A stretch of DNA of 35,879 nucleotides. Source: an uncultured bacterium (GTDB taxonomy: Bacteria > Bacteroidota > Bacteroidia > Chitinophagales > Chitinophagaceae). The stretch is taken from assembly GCA_903957405.1 (NCBI GenBank), contig CAJBPC010000003.1, forward strand, positions 1-35,879, in the 5' to 3' direction. The position numbers were made by a program, and so were the translations under genes. Each line of letters starts with the position of its first letter. Position 1 is the stretch's first letter. Below the pieces are notes generated by a model. It searched no databases, was not told the DNA's origin, and worked only from the letters and a program-made list of their open reading frames with translations. Positions 8,223-15,231 of this stretch are shown piece by piece.

Positions 8223-8714
8223 TCAGATCTGAGAACCCGGTCGGGAGAGTTCCTCCAGTTGTTTGGATAAGTCATATTGCAGATCATCATGGAGTGTGGC
8301 GATGCCCTGCTTGATTTTTTTGATCTGATTGCCATACAGGTTCAACAATACCTGATTGCGTTCCAGTTCAATGCCACTTCGATTCAGGAGGCTGCAGAAG
8401 TGGATGAGCAGTTCCGCTTCCGCCTGTCGGGAGCCGGAAAATCGAATGTATTTGCTGGTGAGTCGGAGGGTCTTCCGGATCGTCTTCTTCGCCTGATAGA
8501 GATGGCGGGGGTTGATGTCGAGCATGGATGCATCCATCTCGAGCCTGACGCCCGCAACATAACCGGAAAGGTCATGTGCCTCGAAAAGCAGATAGGTCAG
8601 CAGTTCCTTGTTCTCCTTTTTGAAGCGGGCGAGGCGCTGTATGATGTCCACCAACTGCTTCTGAGGCAGCACCTCCAGTTCGTCACGGATCTCCTTTACG
8701 GTGGCGGCATTCAT
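8223..8714 (-). CDS. Conserved hypothetical protein, helical
   Basis: The 163-residue product has no signal peptide or membrane segment and is rich in charged helical stretches (VKEIRDELEVLPQKQLVDII, YQAKKTIRKTLRLTSKYIR). It reads as a soluble, mostly alpha-helical cytoplasmic protein. I do not recognise a named domain. It is followed by the AraC-type gene 43 nt downstream and starts about 50 nt after the small membrane protein gene, so it could be co-transcribed with either. No function is proposed. Confidence 0.7.
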   Translation of the reverse strand: MNAATVKEIRDELEVLPQKQLVDIIQRLARFKKENKELLTYLLFEAHDLSGYVAGVRLEMDASMLDINPRHLYQAKKTIRKTLRLTSKYIRFSGSRQAEAELLIHFCSLLNRSGIELERNQVLLNLYGNQIKKIKQGIATLHDDLQYDLSKQLEELSRPGSQI

Positions 8715-8763
8715 GATCCTTCGAAACTACGGCAGTTTCGCATGTCGACAAAGAAAAGGCAGG

Positions 8764-8967
8764 CTACGGTTTTGGCAGATCGCATCCGTCATCCAGGCAT
8801 CTCCTTGGACGAAAGAAGCCGGAGACAATAAACGCCACGCCGAAAACCATCACCGGCCATGAACCATCCTTGACATAGGCGATGCCCACGCCGAGGAATA
8901 TCACACCCAGCACCCAGCGCAATATGCTGCTGAACAAAACCAGTTTACGGTCATTCATGGATTTCAT
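8764..8967 (-). CDS. Small two-helix membrane protein coupled to the TauE/SafE permease
   Basis: The 67-residue product has two hydrophobic segments (VLFSSILRWVLGVIFLGVGI and PVMVFGVAFIVSGFF) and a short cysteine-containing tail (RRCLDDGCDLPKP). Its ATG overlaps the TGA of the permease gene by 4 nt (ATGA). That favours the start at 8967 over ATG 8958 and suggests translational coupling. Small membrane proteins of this size often accompany TauE/SafE genes linked to sulfur or rhodanese functions, but no rhodanese is present here. The role is unknown. Confidence 0.75.
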   Translation of the reverse strand: MKSMNDRKLVLFSSILRWVLGVIFLGVGIAYVKDGSWPVMVFGVAFIVSGFFRPRRCLDDGCDLPKP

Positions 8968-9767
8968 TTAATCGGAAAGAATAATTGTTGCGTGATGATA
9001 TATACGCCCATCACCAAGACGAACCATCCAAATCCTTTTTTCAATTTGTCTCCGTCGATTTTTTTACTCAGGGCATCCCCCAGGAATATTCCCACAACGG
9101 CCAGCGTTGTGACGATGATCAGCAGGCGCCAGTCCATCTTCATGTGTGAAAGATCTCCCGTGAATCCTATCAGGGATTTTGCGGCGATGATCAGCAGGGA
9201 TGTCCCCACTGCTTGTTTCATGGGGAGTTTGCTCAAGAGCACCAGTGCCGGGATGATCAGGAAACCTCCACCCGCACCGACAAGACCGGTCAATACGCCC
9301 ACGACAGCCCCCTCCAGGAGGATCAGTGGATAGTTGAATACCTGCGCACCGTCTTCGTCTTCATGTGTTTTTTTCTTCTCGCGGATCATGGACATGGATG
9401 CCGCTACCATCAGTATGGCGAAGAACAACATCATCAGGATCGGTTTCGTGATTGCCAATCCCCCGACGGTAAAGAGCTCATCCGGGATTTCCGGTATGAC
9501 GTATTTGCGGGTGGCATAGACCGCGATGATGGAAGGCACCCCGAAGATCAGGGCGGTCTTCAGATTCACCAGTCCCTGCCGGTATTTCGGCAATGCCCCT
9601 ACAAGGCTGGTGGTACCGACAATGAAAAGTGAATAGGCGGTCGCAGAAATGGGATCGACGCCCATCAGGTATACCAGAACGGGAACGGTAAGGATCGATC
9701 CGCCACCACCGATGAGTCCGAGTGAGATGCCAATGATCAGCGATGCGATGTAACCTACGATTTCCAT
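8964..9767 (-). CDS. Sulfite exporter TauE/SafE family permease
   Basis: The 267-residue polytopic protein has eight or so hydrophobic segments and the two internal repeats typical of TauE/SafE (PF01925). Each repeat starts with a glycine-rich motif: GISLGLIGGGGSILTVPVLV in the first and GVLTGLVGAGGGFLIIPALV in the second. Family members move sulfite, sulfoacetate or other small organic or sulfur-containing anions; the substrate cannot be read from the sequence. The central loop (REKKKTHEDEDGAQVFNY) is cytoplasmic by charge. It is coupled to the downstream small membrane protein gene. Confidence 0.92.
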   Translation of the reverse strand: MEIVGYIASLIIGISLGLIGGGGSILTVPVLVYLMGVDPISATAYSLFIVGTTSLVGALPKYRQGLVNLKTALIFGVPSIIAVYATRKYVIPEIPDELFTVGGLAITKPILMMLFFAILMVAASMSMIREKKKTHEDEDGAQVFNYPLILLEGAVVGVLTGLVGAGGGFLIIPALVLLSKLPMKQAVGTSLLIIAAKSLIGFTGDLSHMKMDWRLLIIVTTLAVVGIFLGDALSKKIDGDKLKKGFGWFVLVMGVYIITQQLFFPIK

Positions 9768-9969
9768 ATATGTATTTCTGAATGCAAAATTGCAAAGAAC
9801 CTCGTGAGCGATCCGTGATATTTATCACCCAAAGGCATCATGCGGTGACATACCAGTTATTTATTTCATTGAAAAAGAGAACCATGACCACCGTCATTTT
9901 TTGGGCATATGACCTGAACGACCTTTACAAGGAATGATTCGCAAAGCTTAACCTTTTAAATGGAATGCC

Positions 9970-10215
9970 ATGAAAACAACTGGAAAGATCATCACAGCGG
10001 CGGCAGCAGGGATTGCCGCCGGTGCGGTAGCAGGGCTGCTTTTAGCACCGAAGTCAGGCAAAGAGACAAGGGATATGTTGCAAAAAAAGGGCAACAAACT
10101 CACTGACAAAATGAAGGATGGTGTGAAGGAGGGAAAAGACACCATGTCCGGTATCCGTGAAAAAATCGAAGAAAGCTTGAAGGATGTGAACCACAAAGTG
10201 GGTGGGGTGATCTGA
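9970..10215 (+). CDS. YtxH-domain protein
   Basis: The 81-residue product begins with a hydrophobic, glycine/alanine-rich helix (IITAAAAGIAAGAVAGLLLA) followed immediately by PKSGKETRDMLQKK, the YtxH (PF12732) signature. A lysine-rich, amphipathic helical tail follows. Such proteins are small membrane-associated and often stress-induced; a precise function is not established. It is a single gene on the plus strand, divergent from the permease (202 nt gap) and convergent with the TPM genes, separated from them by a large inverted repeat. Confidence 0.9.
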   Translation: MKTTGKIITAAAAGIAAGAVAGLLLAPKSGKETRDMLQKKGNKLTDKMKDGVKEGKDTMSGIREKIEESLKDVNHKVGGVI

Positions 10216-10223
10216 GTGGAAAA

Positions 10224-10287
10224 AAGTCAAAAATCAAGGTTGGATCGTGGCAATTGTTTCACAACTTCCAACCTTGATTTTTGACTT
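10224..10287. terminator. Bidirectional terminator: 21-bp perfect inverted repeat
   Basis: The arms are 10224-10244 and 10267-10287 (AAGTCAAAAATCAAGGTTGG plus one more base pair), without mismatch, around a 22-nt loop. It lies between the convergent ytxH and TPM genes, 8 nt past the first stop and 12 nt before the second. For the minus-strand TPM transcript the stem is followed by a T-run (GACTTTTTTCC), as in a Rho-independent terminator. In the other direction the T-tract lies within the right arm. Confidence 0.85.
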
Positions 10288-10299
10288 CAATGTATTTCT

Positions 10300-11085
10300 T
10301 TACCAGCTGCCACCGGCGCCGCCACCGCCGAAACTACCGCCACCGAAGCCGCCGAAGCCACCGCCGCCACCGCCACTGCCGCCGCCCCATCCGCCGCCAC
10401 CACCACTTGGCGGGAACCACATGGTGCTAGGGCCGTTCCAGTTGCGATATCCCCGTCGGCTCATGAAGGAACCGCCACCACCGCCGCCTTTCATGCGGGA
10501 GATGATGAAGATAATGATCATAAGCACGATGATCGATCCGAGAATATTGCCGCCTTCTCCTTTTTTACCTCTTTTGGAATACCCTGCGGGGGGGGTGTAT
10601 TCTCCAGCCGCAGCCCGAATGACCGCGTCCGTGCCATAATCCAACCCTCGGTAGTAATCATTACCCCTGAAGTTGGGCAGGATCTCATCTTCCACGATTC
10701 GTTTTGCGGTGATATCGGGGATGGCGCCTTCCAGGCCGTAACCGACGGCGATGTACACCTTGCGATCGTTCTTTGCGACCAGGACGACAATCCCGTTGTT
10801 GAATTCCTTGTTACCCACTCCCCATTGACGGCCGAGTTGGAAAGCCACATCGGAGATATCGTAGTCCCCCGTCGTTGGGATGATGACTACGGCTATCTGG
10901 TTGGATGTCGTGTCGTCGTAGAGTGCCAGTTTATCTTCAAGCGCCTGTTGTTGGTCCGCCGAAAGGGTTCCTGTCAAGTCTACCACCAATCGAGCGGGAC
11001 TTGGTGCCGGCGGGATGATTTTTTCGATCTGTGCGATCGTCATCTGCGCGAGCAGGAGCAATATGGGGACAAGGATTTTTCTCAT
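10300..11085 (-). CDS. TPM-domain protein with glycine-rich tail (YgcG-like)
   Basis: The 261-residue product has a signal peptide (MRKILVPILLLLAQMTIAQ) and a TPM domain (PF04536) at about residues 32-155, with VVDLTGTLSADQQQALEDKL, SNQIAVVIIPTTG, RQWGVGNKEFNNGIVVLVA and VGYGLEGAIPD. A transmembrane helix follows (GSIIVLMIIIFIISRM), then a low-complexity tail of about 60 residues that is mostly Gly with a few Trp, Phe and Ser. The domain would face the periplasm and the tail the cytoplasm. Family members were named for a plant photosystem II repair factor; their bacterial role is unclear. Its start overlaps the stop of the upstream TPM gene by 1 nt, and lemA precedes both. Confidence 0.9.
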   Translation of the reverse strand: MRKILVPILLLLAQMTIAQIEKIIPPAPSPARLVVDLTGTLSADQQQALEDKLALYDDTTSNQIAVVIIPTTGDYDISDVAFQLGRQWGVGNKEFNNGIVVLVAKNDRKVYIAVGYGLEGAIPDITAKRIVEDEILPNFRGNDYYRGLDYGTDAVIRAAAGEYTPPAGYSKRGKKGEGGNILGSIIVLMIIIFIISRMKGGGGGGSFMSRRGYRNWNGPSTMWFPPSGGGGGWGGGSGGGGGGFGGFGGGSFGGGGAGGSW

Positions 11086-11546
11086 CAGTTTCCGAAAACG
11101 ATATTGTCAGGGAGTTCGTTCTTATCCTCCTGTTGGTAAGGGAAATGCTCGACAAGGGCTGTTCCGATGTCTCTCACGATATCGATGATGCCATCCACAT
11201 GATGTGCCGCATTAAAAGATTGAAGGATTTTTGCGACCTCCTGTTTCCAGTAGTCCGTACCCACGATCCTATGAATGCCTTCATCTCCAAAGATGGCAAG
11301 CTGATGATCCTTCATGGCCACATAAAGCAACACACCGTTTCGGTCTTCAGTCCTCTCCATCTGGAGGCCGAAAAACACTTCAGCGGCACGATCCACGGGA
11401 TCGACGAAGCGACAACGGCTTTCAATGAACACCCGTATTTCTCCGCTGGTGCGACACTCTGCCTCGCGAATGGCTTCAACGATGCGGAGTTCATCCGCTG
11501 CCGTGAAAAAACTTTTGGCATTTCGCCGATTGAAAAATAACGGCAT
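11085..11546 (-). CDS. Second TPM-domain protein, soluble form
   Basis: The 153-residue product is a TPM domain without a signal peptide, with SGEIRVFIESRC, RNGVLLYVAMKDHQLAIFGD and GIHRIVGTDYW in the usual order. It ends shortly after the domain and lacks the transmembrane helix and Gly-rich tail of its neighbour. The stop and the next start overlap (TGATG), so the two TPM proteins are probably made together. With lemA 12 nt upstream, the three genes form the lemA-TPM-TPM cluster seen repeatedly in Bacteroidota. Confidence 0.88.
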   Translation of the reverse strand: MPLFFNRRNAKSFFTAADELRIVEAIREAECRTSGEIRVFIESRCRFVDPVDRAAEVFFGLQMERTEDRNGVLLYVAMKDHQLAIFGDEGIHRIVGTDYWKQEVAKILQSFNAAHHVDGIIDIVRDIGTALVEHFPYQQEDKNELPDNIVFGN

Positions 11547-11558
11547 TGTGGCGTTGGG

Positions 11559-12158
11559 TTATTTTGCGTTGAAGTCAACCGCAGGAGCCTTGTCAGCACC
11601 TTGATCAGCGGCAAAATAGCCTTTTTCCTTGAAGCCGAACATCGATGCAAATATGATGTTGGGGAAGGTCTTGACCGTGGTATTGAAGGACTGCACGGCG
11701 GTATTGAAATCGTTGCGTGCCACTTTGATCCGATTCTCGGTACCTTCCAACTGCACTTGCAGGTCACGGAAATTCTGATTTGCTTTCAGGTCCGGGTACT
11801 TCTCAATGGTCACGAGCAAACGGCTCAACGCGCTCGACAATTGTCCTTGTGCTTCCTGGAATTTCTGGATATTCTCCGGTGTGAGGTTTGTCGGGTCGAT
11901 GGTGGTAGCCGTGGCTTTTGCCCTTGCGTTGATCACTGCCTCGAGTGTGGATTTTTCGAAATCCGCTGCGCCTTTGACGGTATTCACCAGATTAGGGATC
12001 AGATCGGAACGACGCTGGTATTCGCTTTGCACATTGCCCCATTTGCTTTTCACATTCTGGTCTTGGGTTACCATGCCGTTGTAGCCGGAACAGCCGCAAC
12101 CACCGAGCAGGAGTATTAGGCCGATGACGATGATCAGGCCGAGATTCTTGGAGTTCAT
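11559..12158 (-). CDS. lemA: LemA family protein
   Basis: The 199-residue product has an N-terminal hydrophobic segment (LGLIIVIGLILLLGGCGC) that could be a lipoprotein signal or an anchor. The long-helix LemA domain follows: YNGMVTQDQNVKSKWGNVQS, QRRSDLIPNLVNTVKGAADF, then QGQLSSALSRLLVTIEKYPD and GTENRIKVARNDFNTAVQ. The function of LemA proteins in bacteria is not known; the family is widespread and usually sits beside TPM genes, as here. It is first in the three-gene unit, with a TAnnTTTG-type box about 90 nt upstream. Confidence 0.93.
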   Translation of the reverse strand: MNSKNLGLIIVIGLILLLGGCGCSGYNGMVTQDQNVKSKWGNVQSEYQRRSDLIPNLVNTVKGAADFEKSTLEAVINARAKATATTIDPTNLTPENIQKFQEAQGQLSSALSRLLVTIEKYPDLKANQNFRDLQVQLEGTENRIKVARNDFNTAVQSFNTTVKTFPNIIFASMFGFKEKGYFAADQGADKAPAVDFNAK

Positions 12159-12243
12159 GTCTGTAAAAATGATTTTAGTTATGTACTAAGATATGCATTT
12201 GCTTAAAACCGTTGCATGGCCATACATCAAGATGTTGCCATTG

Positions 12244-12251
12244 CAAAGATA
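12244..12251 (-). promoter_or_regulatory. Candidate -7 box for the lemA unit
   Basis: TATCTTTG on the minus strand is an exact match to the Bacteroidota TAnnTTTG element and lies in the 98-nt gap between pgk and lemA. No good TTG -33 element is found at the expected spacing, so the call is tentative. Confidence 0.35.
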
Positions 12252-12256
12252 AGGTG

Positions 12257-13462
12257 TCATGTGTGGCTGGTGATGGCTGCAATCCCGGGAAGTTCTTTTC
12301 CTTCAAAATATTCCAGCAGCGCACCGCCACCGGTGGAGACATAACTCACCTGGTCATTGAAACCGAAGCGGTTGACAGCCGCCACGCTGTCGCCCCCACC
12401 CACAAGGGAGAATGCCCCGCTGGATGTGCTCTCCGCGACGGCTTCAGCAATGGCTTTCGTTCCAGACTGGAATTTCTCCATTTCGAACACCCCCATGGGG
12501 CCGTTCCACAGGATGGTTTTACTCCTTTTGATGACTTCGGCAAAGGCCTTCGACGCTTCCGGACCGATATCAAGGCCCATCCATCCGTCTGGTACAGCAT
12601 CGGAGGATACGATATCGGTGGCTGCGGCTGCATCGAACTTGTCGGCGATGACGGAATCCGAAGGCAGATGAATATTCACGCCTTTCTGTTGGGCCTTTTC
12701 TATGATATCGAGGGCTGTCTGTAGGCGGTCATCTTCACAGAGAGAATTTCCGATCTTGCCCCCTCGAGCCTTGATGAAAGTGTAGGCCATACCGCCTCCG
12801 ATGATGATGTCTGTCGCCCTTTCAAGCAGGTTCTCGATGATCAGGATCTTGTCAGACACTTTGGCTCCTCCGATGATCGCCACGAAGGGTTTTTCGGATT
12901 GATGCAGTACTTTTTCTGCACTGGCCACTTCAGCTTCCATGAGCAGACCGAACATCCGCCTGTCGGCCGGGAAGAAATCTGCAATGACGGCCGTGGAGGC
13001 ATGTGCCCGGTGTGCGGTGCCAAAGGCATCGTTCACGTATGCATCTGCAAGCCAGCTGAGGTTTTCCGCAAAGCCTGGGTCACCGCTCTCCTCCTCCTTG
13101 TAAAACCGGAGGTTCTCCAGCAGCAGCACTTCTCCCCCCCGGAGCATGCTTGCCGTGAGGTGTGCCTGTTCTCCGATGCAGTCACCGGCGAACAGCACGG
13201 GCACATTCTTGCCCAGGAGCGCAGACAGGTGCGGCAGGAGATGCTTCAGCGAGTATTTTTCCGAAGGCCCGTCTTTTGGACGCCCGAGATGGCTCATCAG
13301 GATCACCGACCCGCCATCGGCAAGGATCTTGCGGATGGTGGGAAGCGCAGCCGTCATGCGCGTATCGTCCGTCACTTCGAATGCCTCGTTCAGCGGGACG
13401 TTGAAATCAACCCGGACGAGGGCCTTTAGGCCTTTGAAATTGAATGAGGAGAAAGTCGCCAT
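12257..13462 (-). CDS. pgk: Phosphoglycerate kinase
   Basis: The enzyme interconverts 1,3-bisphosphoglycerate plus ADP with 3-phosphoglycerate plus ATP in glycolysis. The 401-residue product has normal length. The N-terminal substrate-binding lobe shows [24 protein letters not shown] and [13 protein letters not shown]. The C-terminal nucleotide lobe shows [38 protein letters not shown] and [10 protein letters not shown]. It lies 99 nt downstream of gapA on the same strand, with a hairpin between them. This is a common glycolytic pairing. Confidence 0.97.
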   Translation of the reverse strand: MATFSSFNFKGLKALVRVDFNVPLNEAFEVTDDTRMTAALPTIRKILADGGSVILMSHLGRPKDGPSEKYSLKHLLPHLSALLGKNVPVLFAGDCIGEQAHLTASMLRGGEVLLLENLRFYKEEESGDPGFAENLSWLADAYVNDAFGTAHRAHASTAVIADFFPADRRMFGLLMEAEVASAEKVLHQSEKPFVAIIGGAKVSDKILIIENLLERATDIIIGGGMAYTFIKARGGKIGNSLCEDDRLQTALDIIEKAQQKGVNIHLPSDSVIADKFDAAAATDIVSSDAVPDGWMGLDIGPEASKAFAEVIKRSKTILWNGPMGVFEMEKFQSGTKAIAEAVAESTSSGAFSLVGGGDSVAAVNRFGFNDQVSYVSTGGGALLEYFEGKELPGIAAITSHT

Positions 13463-13499
13463 ATGGATATTTTTTCACCACTAAAGGAATGAAGGCAAT

Positions 13500-13537
13500 A
13501 AGGTCTCGCTGAGTGTTTCAATACCCGGCGAGACCTT
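13500..13537 (-). other. Stem-loop between gapA and pgk
   Basis: A perfect 10-bp stem (AAGGTCTCGC / GCGAGACCTT) with an 18-nt loop lies 24 nt past the gapA stop. On the minus strand it is followed by ATTGCC, not a T-run. It therefore looks more like a partial terminator or an mRNA-stabilising or processing hairpin between two co-transcribed genes than a full terminator. Confidence 0.6.
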
Positions 13538-13561
13538 TCATACGCTTGCGCGCCTGAGGGT

Positions 13562-14575
13562 TTATTTGGAGATCAGTTGCGCGAAGTAGTGCACCGTCCG
13601 CACCAGCTGGCTCACATAGCTCATCTCATTATCGTACCAGGCGACGGTCCGCACCATCTGGGTGTCGCCAACATGAATGACCTTTGTCTGCGTGGCATCA
13701 AAGAGCGAACCATAGGAGATGCCTATGACGTCACTGCTCACGATTTCGTCCTCCGTATAGCCAAAGCTCTCATTGGCTGCGGCTTGCATTGCGGCGTTGA
13801 CCTCTTCGACGGTGACTTTCTTTGAAAGCACCGTTGTCAGTTCTGTCAGCGAACCGGTGAGTGTCGGAACCCGCTGTGCGGTGCCGTCAAGCTTGCCCTT
13901 AAGGCTTGGGAGCACCAATCCGATGGCCTTGGCTGCGCCGGTGCTGTTCGGAACGATGTTCTGTGCAGCGGCACGGGCCCGGCGAAGGTCTCCTTTAGGG
14001 TGAGGGGAATCGTGGGTGTTCTGGTCGTTGGTATAAGCATGTACGGTCGTCATCAGACCGGCCATGATGACATAGTTGTCTTCCAGCACCTTGGCCATCG
14101 GAGCAAGGCAGTTCGTGGTACAGGATGCACAACTGATGATCGTCTCACTGCCATCCAATACATCGTGGTTAACATTATAGACGATGGTCTTCAGGTCGCC
14201 GGTGGCCGGTGCTGAGATGACCACTTTCCGGGCACCCGCAGTGATATGTGCGGAAGCCTTGTCCTTGTCTGTGAAAAAACCCGTGCATTCCAACACCACA
14301 TCCACATCATGCGCACCCCACGGAATCTGTGCCGGGTCTCTTTGAGCATAGATCATGACCTCTTCACCATTCACGGTGATGGACTGCTCCGAAGCCTTCA
14401 CATCTGCATCAAAGCGGCCCTGGGCGGTATCGTATTTCAACAGATGCGCCAGCACCTTCGGACTCGTCAGGTCGTTGATGGCAACCACATCGATGCCTTG
14501 CATATTATAAATCTGGCGGTACACGAGTCTGCCGATACGTCCAAATCCGTTGATGGCTACTTTTACTGTGCTCAT
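13562..14575 (-). CDS. gapA: Glyceraldehyde-3-phosphate dehydrogenase, type I
   Basis: The enzyme oxidises glyceraldehyde 3-phosphate to 1,3-bisphosphoglycerate. The 337-residue product has the Rossmann motif [13 protein letters not shown] and Asp35 in AINDLTSP, which is typical of NAD preference. The catalytic cysteine is C152 in [13 protein letters not shown] and the catalytic histidine is H179 in [11 protein letters not shown]. The C-terminal [16 protein letters not shown] is canonical. The active-site motif reads SCASCTTN where SNASCTTN or SAASCTTN is more usual, a small variation. A TActTTCG box at 14612-14619 could be its -7 element. Confidence 0.97.
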   Translation of the reverse strand: MSTVKVAINGFGRIGRLVYRQIYNMQGIDVVAINDLTSPKVLAHLLKYDTAQGRFDADVKASEQSITVNGEEVMIYAQRDPAQIPWGAHDVDVVLECTGFFTDKDKASAHITAGARKVVISAPATGDLKTIVYNVNHDVLDGSETIISCASCTTNCLAPMAKVLEDNYVIMAGLMTTVHAYTNDQNTHDSPHPKGDLRRARAAAQNIVPNSTGAAKAIGLVLPSLKGKLDGTAQRVPTLTGSLTELTTVLSKKVTVEEVNAAMQAAANESFGYTEDEIVSSDVIGISYGSLFDATQTKVIHVGDTQMVRTVAWYDNEMSYVSQLVRTVHYFAQLISK

Positions 14576-14758
14576 AGCTGAAAACTGTGTTTAGTCGTTT
14601 TAAAAAGTACACGAAAGTAAAGAATTGATGTTTACCCATAAGGTGATTTTTTACAGGATCAACCCTCCCAGGGGGCAACCCCGCTGGAAATCGCCCTGTC
14701 AAGTGACATCCTGTGGATTTTACAAGAATATAAAAGTACAGGATTCTTTCATGAAAAA

Positions 14759-14790
14759 TTTTGATGAAATACCTCAGGGTCTTATCTTTG
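14759..14790 (+). promoter_or_regulatory. Promoter of tRNA-Glu, near-perfect Bacteroidota consensus
   Basis: TTTTG (14759-14763), a spacer of exactly 19 nt, and TATCTTTG (14783-14790) match the primary sigma-factor consensus of Bacteroidota. Transcription would start about 7 nt later, roughly 9 nt before the tRNA 5' end. Confidence 0.85.
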
Positions 14791-14805
14791 CACACCTTTA
14801 AACAA

Positions 14806-14880
14806 GGCCCGTTGGTCAAGCGGTTAAGACGCCTCCCTTTCACGGAGGAATCACGAGTTCGATTCTCGTACGGGTCACCA
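14806..14880 (+). tRNA. tRNA-Glu (anticodon UUC)
   Basis: The gene folds into a standard cloverleaf. The acceptor stem is GGCCCGT with ACGGGTC (one G-T pair), the anticodon stem CCTCC/GGAGG with loop CTTTCAC and anticodon TTC at the central positions, and the T-arm CGAG-TTCGATT-CTCG. The CCA end is encoded. It has its own promoter upstream and a terminator 4 nt after its end. Confidence 0.97.
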
Positions 14881-14884
14881 GACA

Positions 14885-14910
14885 AACCAGGCATTCCGCC
14901 TGGTTTTTTT
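14885..14910 (+). terminator. Rho-independent terminator of tRNA-Glu
   Basis: A perfect 8-bp stem, AACCAGGC / GCCTGGTT (14885-14892 and 14898-14905), with a 5-nt loop runs directly into a T-run ending at 14910. Confidence 0.92.
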
Positions 14911-15231
14911 ATGCTCCTCGGGCAGTGGTCATCGGATGCCGGCAGCAGACCATCCCCCTGTTTGAAATATGATTAAAAAAACCTATTTTTAATATTGTTG
15001 CGTGCATGTCATGCTTTTGATTGAAGCCATGCGTCGATGGAGCCAATGACTCCAGATGCCAAGCACACCACGCAGTCGCCACCTTTTCCCAGCGTCGTTC
15101 GCGCCCCATCCCCATCCAATGAATGCCAATGCTGCAGGCTTTCAGTTCACTGAAAGTGCGACAGCCAACCGAAAGACACCCATACAAATTTCGGCAGACC
15201 CGGCATAACTCAAAAGAACCAACCCGTACAC
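14911..15231 (+). other. Intergenic region and long leader upstream of the GT-C-like gene
   Basis: No convincing gene is present. A minus-strand frame across the region (14909-15241) is cysteine-rich, matches nothing recognisable, and lacks a plausible start region. A promoter candidate is at 14961-14991. Near 15131-15164 an interrupted hairpin (GCTG, then CTTTCAG-TTCA-CTGAAAG, then CAGC) lies in what would be a 5' leader of about 230 nt. Confidence 0.5.
14961..14991 (+). promoter_or_regulatory. Candidate promoter for the GT-C-like gene
   Basis: TTTG (14961-14964), a 19-nt spacer and TATTTTTA (14984-14991) match the TTTG-N19-TAnnTTTG pattern with one mismatch in the last position, and the spacing equals that of the tRNA promoter nearby. 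The start codon is 240 nt downstream. Confidence 0.45.

Noticed and set aside
10300-10500. Repetitive GC-rich stretch that could look like a tandem repeat or CRISPR-like array
   Set aside because: It encodes the glycine-rich tail of the TPM-domain protein; repeats are irregular and in frame. No CRISPR array is present in the window.
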